Assembly: GCA_963966185.1 (NCBI GenBank)
Contig: CAWZYM010000395.1
Location: 248,001 to 312,000 of the forward strand
Length of the DNA stretch: 64,000 bases
Source of the DNA: Rhabditoides inermis
Taxonomy: Eukaryota > Nematoda > Chromadorea > Rhabditida > Rhabditidae
Direction of reading: 5' to 3'
The position numbers were made by a program, and so were the translations under genes. How positions within the stretch are numbered: the stretch's first letter is position 1; every line of letters starts with the position of its first letter. Shown here piece after piece: positions 35,099-45,750 of the stretch. Under the pieces are notes generated by a model. The model worked only from the letters and a program-made list of their open reading frames with translations, did no database searches and was not told the origin of the DNA.

Positions 35099-36739
35099 AT
35101 GAACGGCACTTCGATGAACGGCGACGCATCCGCTCACCTCTTCAAAGCGAGTGAGTACCGTCGTTCTCAGTGTGGTTCCTAAATGTTCCTTGTTCAGACT
35201 CGCAGCAGCGCTTCCTATTCACCTCGGAGTCGGTCTCCGAGGGACACCCCGACAAGGTACGCAGTCTTTTCTCGCCCCGATGACTGAAGCGTTTAGATGT
35301 GCGACATCATCTCGGACGCAGTGCTGGACGCGCATCTCGCGCAGGACCCGCATGCCAAAGTCGCCTGCGGTGCGTATACTCATCTTCTCTGCTCACCGAT
35401 CCCTTGCAGAGACGGTGACGAAGACGGGCATGGTGATGTTGTGCGGTGAGATCACGTCCAAAGCGCACGTCGACTACCAGTCGCTGGTGCGCGACACCGT
35501 CAAGCACATCGGGTTCGACGACTGCAGCAAGGGCTTCGACCACAAGACATGCAACGTGCTGGTGGCGCTGGAGCAGCAGGCGCCGGAGATCGCGGCCGGA
35601 GTGCACGTGGGAAAGAGCGACGACGAGGTCGGCGCCGGAGATCAGGTAGGCGGCTTTCCTGCGATTGAGGCATGCATATGCATTCTCTCTCTAGGGTCTC
35701 ATGTTCGGCTACGCGACGGACGAGACGGAGGAGGCGATGCCGCTGTCCCTCCAGCTTGCGCACCAGCTCATCGCCAGGTTGCACCAGCTGAGGAGGAACG
35801 GCATACTCGACTGGGCTCTGCCCGACAGCAAGAGCCAGGTGCGCCACTGGCCAATCACCTCTTCTCACATGAGCCATGGTTTGTAGGTGACTGTGGAGTA
35901 CACGTTCGACGGCGGGGCGTGTGTGCCGGTGCGCGTGCACACTGTCGTCATTTCCGCCCAGCACAAGGCTTCCTGCACCCTTGAGCAGCTGCGAGGTTAG
36001 TCTTTAGTTTTTTTTGTAATACTGAAATCAATTTTTAGCTGACCTTCTCGAGCACGTGATCCGCTCTGTCATTCCCGCGCACCTTCTGGACGCGCAGACT
36101 GTGTACTACCTCAACCCCTGTGGCAGCTTCATCATCGGAGGACCTCAGAGTGACGCCGGACTCACCGGAAGGAAGATCATCGTTGACACGTGAGTGCAAA
36201 GTGTAATACGTAGATATCACTATTTCAAGAATTGTTGCAGGTACGGTGGGTGGGGAGCTCATGGCGGTGGCGCGTTCTCTGGCAAGGACCCCACGAAGGT
36301 GGATCGTTCGGCGGCGTACGGCGCGCGCTGGGTGGCCAAGTCGCTGGTGAAGGCGGGTGTGTGCAGGAGGGCCCTCGTACAGGTCTCGTACGCCATCGGA
36401 GTCGCCGCTCCCCTATCCATCACCGTCATCTCCTACAACACGTCTCCGCTGTCCGAAGCCGAGCTCCTCCAGATCGTCAACGATAACTTCGACCTCCGTC
36501 CCGGAGCGCTTATTCGGTGAGTAGACAGGATACATACAAGGATGATATTGAAACATTGCAGCGAGCTGAGTCTGATGTCTCCCATCTACTCGGCGACTGC
36601 GAGGAACGGCCACTTCGGCCACGCCGACTTCCCGTGGGAGAAGTGCAAGGAGCTGCGCATCCGCCCGGAGCTGGCCGGCAAGCTCAAGCTGCGCGACAAC
36701 GCCCATCTGGCTGAAGGCATGGGAGGCATAGAGGCATAG
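35099..36739 (+). CDS. sams: S-adenosylmethionine synthetase
   Basis: Makes S-adenosylmethionine from methionine and ATP, the methyl donor of the cell; cytosolic and normally oligomeric. About nine exons with short introns encode roughly 400 aa. The start is [20 protein letters not shown]. All signature motifs are present: [12 protein letters not shown] (ATP site), [50 protein letters not shown] and the P-loop-like [19 protein letters not shown]. The C-terminal region contains [12 protein letters not shown] and the protein ends AEGMGGIEA. Length and motifs match complete functional enzymes. Nematodes usually have several copies, so the paralog number is left open. Strong GC-ending codon preference suggests high expression. 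Confidence 0.97.
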
Positions 36740-36915
36740 ATATACCATCCCTCACTCATACGTTGACATTCTACATATTATTACTGTTATTACTGTTACT
36801 GCATTTCTTTCGTGGCATAATCCTACGCGTAGATTGTTTTTGTTAGCTTTACCTGCTTTATCTGTTACCTCCTCCGTGTTTCCCCGTGGCAAAAATGTAC
36901 ACGTGGTGTTGATCA

Positions 36916-36921
36916 AATAAA
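36916..36921 (+). terminator. poly(A) signal of the sams gene
   Basis: AATAAA about 177 nt after the stop codon at 36739. Confidence 0.65.
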
Positions 36922-37031
36922 CTTTATGTAGTCATTTTGCACATGATGAAACAACAGAAACACTAGCTAGTAACACTACTATGACCTCTATAACAAGAAA
37001 CAAGGCATTGATATGCTATGGGAGACTCGGT

Positions 37032-37779
37032 CTACTTCTTTCCTCCGGCGGGGGCGCAGTCGAACTTGCCGCGAACGATGTTCGCCTTCACAGAGATGAG
37101 ATCGCGCCTGCGTCCACCGCGCACCAGCACCTACACACCACATATAAAATATGTTATTATAAAATAACTTCATACCTGAGAGTGTTCCTGCAGGTTGTGT
37201 CCAACACCAGGAATGTAAGCGCACACCTCCGAGCCGGTACTGAACAGAGTATACGGTAACGAAACTAAGGTAAATCAAAGCTCACCTCAATCGAACAATG
37301 GCGCACTTGCGGTTACCGGAGTTGGGCTTCTTGGGGTGACGAATCACAGCTAAACAATATCAAGGTTACGCGAGATATTTGTTAAATAAACGTACTCTTG
37401 AGGACTATGCCCTTGTAGTGGTTGTATCCAGAAAGAGGGGACTTGTCCTTGGAGCGAGCGCGTCTCTTCGGGGCACCATTGCGGTAATGGATGAACTGAA
37501 ACAAAACGTAAGACATCAAGCTATGAAAAACTACCTGGAGGAAGTTGTTGCGGAACAGCGAGGAGGAGGTGTGAAAGCCCGCGCTGTTTGCGGCAGTCGA
37601 CGTGGACGGGAGCACGAGCGATGATGCGCGAAGAGTCTGCATCAAATGTTTACAATACACACATATACACAATAAAATCAATATTAAAACAAAAATATGT
37701 AATGAATAGCGTGAAAAGTACTTACCGAAGAAACCAGTGCCGAGCACTTGCTCAGTGCGCCAGCAATGGAGCTGAACAT
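37032..37779 (-). CDS. mrps-12: mitochondrial ribosomal protein S12
   Basis: Small-subunit protein of the mitochondrial ribosome decoding centre. Six exons (3'-5'): 37032-37130, 37176-37239, 37286-37349, 37396-37495, 37535-37636, 37726-37779; 160 aa. The N-terminus is a typical mitochondrial targeting sequence without acidic residues (MFSSIAGALSKCSALVSSTL, further Ser/Arg). The S12 core follows: RHPKKPNSGNRKCAIVRL, EVCAYIPGVGHNLQEHSQVL, VRGGRRRDL and VRGKFDCA. These match the S12 signature HPKKPNSxxRK and GHNLQEHS. It is head to head with the BUB3 gene, 283 bp between start codons. Confidence 0.95.
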
Positions 37780-38062
37780 GTCGATTTAGCAACCCAGGCT
37801 GCAAAAAACTTGTCAATGAATAATGGTCCCAAACAAAACAATCTAAATAAACACTGAAAACAAACAAAAATATGTTGAACAACAAATAAAATATTACAGT
37901 AATAATTATGAGTTTACGATACATACTGCATTTAGCAAAATACTATTGACGAATATCAGGCGCGCATATTTCTCTTTTAAAACAGCTGGCTGGACATTTG
38001 TGTATATTTGTTTATCTTTGGTTTGTACTTTGTTGTGTCATTTCATCCTAACTCGTTGTAGG
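37780..38062. promoter_or_regulatory. bidirectional promoter region mrps-12 / bub-3
   Basis: Only 283 bp separate two divergent start codons, so both genes must share this region. TTGTAG directly before GATG at the BUB3 start looks like an acceptor and could be a spliced-leader trans-splice site, which would leave almost no 5' UTR. This is inferred from sequence only. Confidence 0.55.
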
Positions 38063-39605
38063 ATGTCTTACGGTGGTGCACACATTGTTGCCGCCCCCAA
38101 TGAGTTCCGCGTGCCCTTCCCCGCTCACGTCGGAATTTCTAAAGTTCAGGTAGTGTATTCGTTTCGTTTTGTTATTTACTTTATTAGGATCACCGTTTAT
38201 TCACATTTGTACAATACTTTTCAGTTCTGCGCTGAGCCTGGAGCTCAGCTGCTTGCAGTTTCTGGCTGGGACGGTACCGTGCACATCTACAATGTCGCCA
38301 ATCAGAACAACATTGTCGAGAAGCGATTCTACTTCCACGGAAAGCCCGTCCTCACCTGCGCTTTTATTGTACGTAGCTGAAGATTGTACTTGAAATGTAG
38401 ATTCATGCTCTCAGGGCTCACACCGCATCGCTTCCGGTGGTCTTGACAATGGAGTTCGTATGTGCGACATAGAGACTGGACGTGGTAAGTACATAATTCA
38501 TGATATTCTTTATTTTGAATGTTTGATCACTATATTTGCACCATAGAGTTGTCCATGACGCAGCCGCATCTGGCGGGTCTGCGTGTGATGGAATACAACA
38601 GTAAGAACGACTACATCGTCACTGGAAGCTGGGACTCCACCATCAAGGTTTGTATCTTGCAGCTCTGTTGTATTGAGTTAAATGTTTTTGTTTAAAGCTG
38701 TGGGATGCTCGTGCGAACACGAGCATGGCTCCCGTCAACTCTGTTGCCACCTCCGATCGCGTCTACGCCATGGACGTCCTTGGAGACAAGGTGAGATTTC
38801 TTTGATTAAAAATAAATAAATACACAACACTTATTTCTTTTAGATCCTTGTGGGTACGTCAGACCGGAAGATTGCCATCTACGACGTGCGCAACATGTCG
38901 CAAGCGGAGCAGAGTCGCGACTCTCCTCTCAAGTACCAGACCCGTGCCGTCTCCTACTTCCCCAACGGACAGGCGTTTGTCGTGTCGTCGATCGAAGGCC
39001 GCGTCGCCGTCGAGTACGTCAACGCCGAGGAGCAGGCCGCCAAGAAGTGAGATTGGTGTTGTTCTCACGTGCTTGTTGTACACTGTCATGTCGTAGGTAC
39101 GCGTTCAAGTGCCACCGCGGCAAGGACGACGGCATCGAGCTGGTGTTCCCCGTCAACGCCGTCGCCTTCCATCCCATACACTCCACCTTCGCCACCGGAG
39201 GCGAGTCGCATTCATTTGCTATTTTTTCTCATTCTCACTTTCAGGTTCGGATTCGTTCGTCAACCTGTGGGATCCGTTCAACAGGAAGAGGCTGGTGCAG
39301 CTGCACAAGTGAGTCATCTTTCTTTCTTTCTCTCTTTCTCTCTCCCTTTCTTCCCTCCCTTTCTTCCCTCCCTTCTCTCTCCACCAACATCATTGCAGGT
39401 TCCAGACGTCGATCACGTCTCTGTCGTACAACGCGGACGGCAGTCAGTTGGCGATCGCATCCAGCTATGCCTATGAGTTCGAGGAGAACCCCTCGGTGAG
39501 TGAAGGAGGGGACATGGTTGACTGACTGACTCGCGTGTTCAGCCGATGCCCGACAACACTGTCACCATCCGCAACATCAGCGACGCGGAGAGCCGCCCCA
39601 AGTAA
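38063..39605 (+). CDS. bub-3: mitotic checkpoint protein BUB3 (WD40)
   Basis: WD40 propeller that brings BUB1/MAD3-type partners to kinetochores in the spindle assembly checkpoint. Ten exons: 38063-38149, 38225-38368, 38415-38484, 38547-38647, 38698-38790, 38844-39046, 39097-39200, 39245-39308, 39399-39495, 39543-39605; 341 aa, the usual family length. WD-type repeats are clear: [80 protein letters not shown]. Diagnostic BUB3 segments are [30 protein letters not shown] and the tail [12 protein letters not shown]. This combination separates BUB3 from the related RAE1. The intron at 39201-39244 starts with GC (GCGAGT) rather than GT. Confidence 0.95.
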
Positions 39606-39860
39606 CCGCCTCCTCTCCCCCGTCCATTCCATGGTCTCACTCCCAATCCACTCATTGTTTCCCAGTGTCACTCCTCGTTATCCCGGGTTTGTCCCTTGGC
39701 AATTAATATGTCATAACCGATTATCCGTTTTACATAAACGTGTGCTCTGCCAACACGATCTTTTGTCTGCGTGTGTGGTGTGCGTTAGTTGTTCGGTATC
39801 CAAGGAAGGGAGTGAATGGTGGGTAGGGAATGTGTGAGTGGGATCATTCCAAAGACTAGC

Positions 39861-41381
39861 ATGTTGCGTCAGGTTCTTTGCTTGTTTATTTATCTGCGGC
39901 AATTGTTAGGTGAGTAGTGAATGAGATTGCAGTGGTAGAATGGAAATATTAGGATCGAGCTCTTCGGAGCAAGAACTGATGCGGAGATTGCTATCGAATT
40001 ATGAAGCGAGGGTGCGGCCAGTGATTAGCGGACAGAGCAATACCACAACCAAGGTAGGATTGAAAAGATATGTGATGGTAGTTTAGTCTTACTTAGGTGT
40101 ATGTCAACATGCGCTACTTTGTGCTGCTGTACATGGAACAGAGCGAGGAAAGCATTACCTTCTCCTCAGACTTCGAGATGGTTGGGTGTTGAAGAGAGTG
40201 AGAGAGATATGGAGGTGTTGCAGACGTGGACCGATCCTCAATTGACATGGCAGCCGTCAGATGCCGGCGGATTGGAGAGACTGTTCATATCAGAGAGCAC
40301 CCTCTGGAAGCCCGACATTGCAATCGCCAATGGGTGAGTGAAGAAAACGGAGAGTGTATTGTTTTTTGCAGACTCGGTCAAACGTCTGTGCTGGACGCGG
40401 ATTCGAAGCTGCTGGACGTGTTGCACACGGGGCGGGTGCTGATGAGCACACCCTCTGTCTGCACCACGAGATGCAAACTGGAGGTGGACAGTGATTGGTG
40501 GGAAATCGAAAGTATCTTTTCTTTAGATATCTGCGTTCCCATTCGACACCCAGCACTGTACTATCGAGATCGGATCGTGGTTCTATACGAATAACGAGAT
40601 GGTGATGGAAGGAACAGATGGGGGCAATAACATGGTAAGGGAAGGGAGGGAGGGAGGGGGAAACGCGGACTGTTGCAGTACAAGGGCAACAGCGAGTGGG
40701 AGGTGGAGAAGGTGGCGTGGACGGAGGAGCAGTCATGGCAGAGCGAGGATGGACGATACTACAATGTACCGCACACATCCCAGCACGAATACGTGTCCCT
40801 TGCAGGAGTTGCACTATCACATCACACTCAAGCGAAAGGCTTCCTATTACATATTCGTCCTCCTACTTCCAACGTTCATTGTACGTCTGCGATCAGAATT
40901 GCAAATACGAGATTTGTGATATTGAGGTGACTACTTTGTGCATCTGCGGTCTCTTCTCGCCCACCAACAACGTGGGAGAGCGGGCAGGAAAGGCAAGTGC
41001 AGGTGGCGTATAGGTGACACAGACTGCAGGCGGACTTGGGTCTCACCACCCTGCTCTCGCTGGCTGTGATGCTGAACATTGTCGGCACCGACATGCCAAA
41101 GTCGTCCAAGCTGCCGAAGCTGGGTGGGGAGAGATGGGGCTAGGGAAAGGAAGTCACATGGATATTTCAGGAGTGTACGTGCTAGTCGAGCTGGTTCTGT
41201 GCTCGGTCGGCGTCCTCCTCTCACTCGCCATCCAATTCGCACACCAGAGAGTGAACACGCGAATGATGAGACTCTTCTGGGTACGCACACGTTCCGCTAT
41301 CACTTATCACTTCTCCGTTTAGAAGAAGGCCGAAGGGAAGAAGGAAGAGGATCATATAGACCCGGATCCCATAGAAGTAAT

Positions 41382-41433
<52 letters not shown>

Positions 41434-41605
41434 CTTCGCGCTATCCTCTTTCTTCCAGACCATCCTCATCCACCTCCGTGAATGGCAGGCTTGGGAGGCT
41501 CTTCTCCGGGAATGGGTCATATTCTACGATCGAATCGACATCGCCTGCCTCATTCTTTTCCAAATATGCAATATCATATACACTCTCGTTACTATTTTCG
41601 CATAA
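39861..41605 (+). CDS. Cys-loop ligand-gated ion channel subunit (nicotinic-type, non-alpha)
   Basis: Neuronal or muscle ligand-gated channel subunit. Thirteen exons: 39861-39909, 39953-40053, 40097-40180, 40215-40333, 40372-40483, 40527-40634, 40679-40765, 40806-40880, 40927-40992, 41030-41123, 41171-41280, 41323-41376, 41459-41605; 401 aa. The signal peptide is MLRQVLCLFIYLRQLLG. The extracellular domain has WTDPQLTW, WKPDIAIANG and the disulfide loop CKLEISAFPFDTQHC (13 residues between cysteines). Loop C (KGNSEWEVEKVAW) lacks vicinal cysteines, so it is non-alpha. M1 is SYYIFVLLLPTFIVTTLC; M2 GLTTLLSLAVMLNIV; M3 GVYVLVELVLCSVGVLLSLA; M4 IACLILFQICNIIYTLVTIF. The M3-M4 loop is short. The intracellular end of M2 is unusual, one intron is GC-AG and another only 34 nt (see findings). 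The ligand is not deducible. Confidence 0.9.
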
Positions 41606-41661
41606 TTGTACTGTACCGAATACTTCGTTTTGTAGGCACGGATTGTAAGTAATTTTATATA

Positions 41662-41667
41662 AATAAA
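41662..41667 (+). terminator. poly(A) signal of the channel subunit gene
   Basis: AATAAA 57 nt after the stop codon at 41605, inside the 295-bp gap between convergent genes. Confidence 0.6.
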
Positions 41668-41900
41668 CTGTGTTTATCATAAGAGTCCATAAGAACGAGA
41701 CAATTTCTGCATGTGTAGTGAGTGGAAACTAGCCGACTTAGTGTGTGAGAGAGTGTGTGGCTAATACCCGACAGTGAGTGCGCGTTGATAACAAATCAGG
41801 GATACGGTGGATACAGTAGGCGGATGTACAGTATCCAGGATGGTGACTTATGACTGGAAAGACAGGCCCGTATGGAGATTGTAGAGAAAGAGTGGTGGTG

Positions 41901-42166
41901 CTATTGTAGCAAGAGTGCGACGAGAGGAAGGAGGGGAAGGAGGGAGAGTGCGGGGGCGGCGTTAAATCGCCAGTAGCTGTGCTGGTTCTGGTATGCTATC
42001 CGTTTCGCGATGAATGAGTTGTGCTCCCGACCGCCGTACAAACTGCGATAAGTGCTGGAAGGAGATGACTATACAAGGAGGGAGACAAGGACAACTCACG
42101 AGTAGCAGTTCTGTGTGTTGCAGAAATCCGAGGCGCAGAAGCACCAGTGCTCGTGGATCTCCATCT

Positions 42167-42227
<61 letters not shown>

Positions 42228-42707
42228 CTTTCCCTCCCCCCTCTCCCTCTGTCTCACCTGGTCGAAGTCGTGTGGCAGGTACTGTCCAACTTCGCTGGCC
42301 TTTGAGTGTGCCCCCAATCCGAGATGCATGTGTTGTTCATCGGATAGGAATTGAGACGAGCAGCCTCGGCCCACGCCTGCGACAATCAACTATCAAGTTT
42401 CACTGTGATCTTATCGATAACAAAACAATGATGCTCTTCGAGCTTCAGATTGATGACGCAATGCGTTACTGCACTGAGTTCCTCAAAGTTTGCGCAAAGA
42501 ACATTGCAAAAAAAGGGTGAAAAACAAATTGTAATAAGGACGTACCGAGGTTTCGCGTTCTCCCAGTGCGCTTGTCGGTAGCATTGAGGAATAGCATAAA
42601 GCAGGTGGAGTGACAGACCACTGGTGATTCCGGAGGGGCTGCAAGGGATTCTCCTCTCTCGTTCTCTCTCTCTCCCCTCTCTATCCCTCCCTCTCTCCCC
42701 CGCCTCT

Positions 42708-42750
<43 letters not shown>

Positions 42751-42965
42751 CTTACCTGTTCCACACTCGGCGTCCGACTGTGAAAGACCGTAGTTGCGCT
42801 TCAGAAACAAGTGGCGCCATTGCTGAACGATACATTATTAGAAACATCAATTGAGTATGAGTAATGACTCACCCATACGACAAAGTCGTTGGCACAGGAG
42901 TAGCACTTGATGGCTGCGAGCGCAGGGAGGAGAGAGAAGAGCAGGAGAAGGCACGTCCTCATCAT
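41901..42965 (-). CDS. Ly6/uPAR-domain GPI-anchored protein (ODR-2-like)
   Basis: Six exons (3'-5'): 41901-42054, 42100-42164, 42258-42376, 42546-42638, 42756-42822, 42873-42965; 196 aa. The signal peptide is MMRTCLLLLFSLLPALAA. Next comes the Ly6 opening IKCYSCANDF, a spaced set of cysteines (AECG, VVCHSTCF, GRGCSS) and the Ly6 ending WCFCASDFCNTQNC. The C-terminus is a hydrophobic GPI-attachment signal (AAPALSLLPLLPLVALLLQ). Single Ly6 domain, signal peptide and GPI signal fit the nematode ODR-2/HOT group of neuronal surface proteins; that assignment is an inference. Ly6 proteins often modulate nicotinic receptors, and a nicotinic-type subunit gene is the convergent neighbour. Two introns hold (GA)n on the sense strand. 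Confidence 0.88.
42171..42223. repeat. (CT)n microsatellite in a Ly6 gene intron
   Basis: An uninterrupted CT tract of about 53 bp, reading (GA)n on the sense strand of the Ly6 gene. A second CT tract lies at about 42717-42747 in another intron of the same gene. Confidence 0.95.
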
Positions 42966-43938
42966 TGCATCTGCAACAGACACACAAGAGAACTATGCAC
43001 GCGAACGAGAATTAAGCGGAAGCGGAGTTCCTCATTTAGGCAACGGAGGGGCGAGAGGAGGGAGAGGGAGGGGGGGGGGAGGTGCGAAATGCGACTCTGA
43101 GTTGAGCGGATTGGAATTGTCAGTCGTCTCTATCTTTGGCAACACACATTGCAGTGCAAGTGACATGAAGGAGAGACGAAACTGCGAAGAACAGCCAGCA
43201 ATCGAAAGGACACCGCGATTCCAAGTGCGAAGTGGAGATTAGAGGAAAACACTGGAATATGCAGAGGAGGTATCGAGTAGGGAGAGAGAAGGAGGACATC
43301 ATGTGGTGAACACCGCAAAACATATAGCTACGTGAAAGATTGAAAGGAAGAGTAGAAGGGAAGAGGAACGAGTGATCCCCTAACTTCATAACGAACACGA
43401 AAAGACACTCTGCTGGAACGGAAAGGAGAGCAGATTATGAACATATGCAAGATGAAAAGAACGCCCCACGGAGAGGGCGGGGAGAAGTGAAATAATGTAG
43501 TAGTACAAGATTGGACAGCCGAAACGTACACATTATGCGTGGGGAGTGGGGTGGGAAGAGAAGGGATGAGAGGAGGGGGATGTGCGATGACAAGAATTGT
43601 GAAATGGAGAGGGGAGTGACAGAAGCAGTCGACGGCAACCGAACAAACAATCACACAACACAACAACACATAAACACATGCTACAATCTCACTGCACAAT
43701 GCGAAGACATGCTATTATGAATTTAGAGGGGAGGGGAAAAGAGAAAGGGCATGGACATAAGCGCATAAGCTGTGTGGGAGAAGAGGAGGTGATGGTCATT
43801 GATACTGCACAAGAGACAACAGACTCGCGATTAGAAGGCCACGCACACAAAACACAGCTGGAATCGCGAACGACGAGAGCCAATGTGCGGGTTGAGAGAG
43901 AGAGAGAGCACGTCAACATAATGCTGGCGAGATATACG

Positions 43939-43969
<31 letters not shown>

Positions 43970-44933
43970 GAGAGAGAGAGGAAGACAGAGAGACAGATAT
44001 ACATAGAGACAGAAAGAGAGAGAAAATATACGGACCCACTGAAATTGTACGAGTTTCGTGAGACAACTGTGTGAAAACATATAAAACGGCGGATGCAGTG
44101 CTAGTTGTGAGGAAAAGAAGGAAGGGAGAGAAGGGAATGGAGGGAATCGCGGCTGGAAGCGAGAGCGTGGCGAGGGAGCGTGTGGGTTGGAGAGGAGCAG
44201 AGGCGTAACGAACGGACCCTCCAAGGCTAGGCGAGGGGCGGTAATGCGATAGCCGGCCCCGGCATTCGGCGGCGACACGCCAAATCAACACCCCCCACGT
44301 CTCCACACATGTTGACAAACAAAAACAAAGGGCGGTGAGTGAAACATCAGGAGTGGCTGACGTCGCCACACTCGCTCTCCCCTCTTCTCAGATGCATATT
44401 GCCGGGCCGACACACATACACATACACGCAATATCGGCGATTGAAACACGCACACTGGCCGTGTTCTTGCGCACCCAAGCATGACTGCATAAACGGAAAG
44501 GAGAGGGAGGGAGCGAGTGCAATCCAGAGGAGAAGGAGCAGGAGCAGGTGAGTGCAGCAGTGGTATAGGGCACACGCAGAGGAGGAGGAGAAGGAGCAGC
44601 AGGAGGGCTCCTTTTTACATGCTCGCTAGCATTTTTCGCGCTAAACGGATGCGCACGTGTGTTGTATGTGGATGGCGGTCGCTCGGAACCAGATGCAAGA
44701 GTGCGCAAAACAAATGAGCTGGACTGTGGGAGCGAGGAGAGACGGGAGTGAAACACACCTAATTACAGATTAATGCAACAAGTACACGCGACAGGCGGCG
44801 CGGGGCAAAGTATTGGAAGGAGAAGGAGAGGGGGGGGTCAGCGGGCGGATGGAATTCACTTTGCCCTCCTTATGGCATCCTTCCGGCGACGACGTGCTAA
44901 TTGCATTGGGTTCGAGCGGAGAGAGAGAGGATT

Positions 44934-44974
<41 letters not shown>

Positions 44975-45408
44975 TGAGTGAAATGGCTTTCGCGCACGCT
45001 AACGAGAACAACTCGCATATGATATCTGGTCCCGGGGGCGTGAGGGTAAGCAGTTGCAGGCTCGTCGCTTCCCCGCAATGGAATAAATGGGCCGCTGTTC
45101 GCCACTCCTCTCATTTTTCGAGTGAAAAAGGCCTCGTGTATGTGTGTGAGTGAGTGTTGGTGAAAGATCGGACGGCGGCTGTGAAAGAGAGCGCGGCCGG
45201 AAAGGAATGGCATGTCAGATTGGGAAGCGAGAAGGGGGAGAGAGGGGGAAAACAGGATGACCGTCCACTCATATCACTCCCACTATCAACAAGGATGAAG
45301 CCTTCACACAGTCCACCGTAACCGCACCGAAAACAATTACAGTAATCGGCGTGGATTAACTCGGATATGAGTGGAGAAGGAGGGAGGAGAGTGGAAGAGA
45401 GATGAGCG

Positions 45409-45483
<75 letters not shown>

Positions 45484-45682
45484 GGACAGTGGGAATGTTT
45501 ATGTGGGAAAGTGGTGTCAACATGGAGGGCAAAGGGGAGAGACCAACTCCTCTGCCCCCACTCTCGCGTTGCGTGCCCGCGCACACTCATGCAGTTATTA
45601 GGAGGTGTAGTGTTTGCAGCAGCGCGACATCATTCTCTCTCTCTCTCTCTCTCTCTCTATCCCTCTCTCTTCCTCTATCCCC

Positions 45683-45750
<68 letters not shown>

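Noticed and set aside
35307..35964. Antisense frames of 99-154 aa across the sams gene
   Set aside because: Shadows of a GC-biased coding sequence on the other strand.
36737..37034. Possible operon of sams with neighbouring genes
   Set aside because: The next gene is on the opposite strand with its own stop within 300 bp, so the pair is convergent, not an operon.
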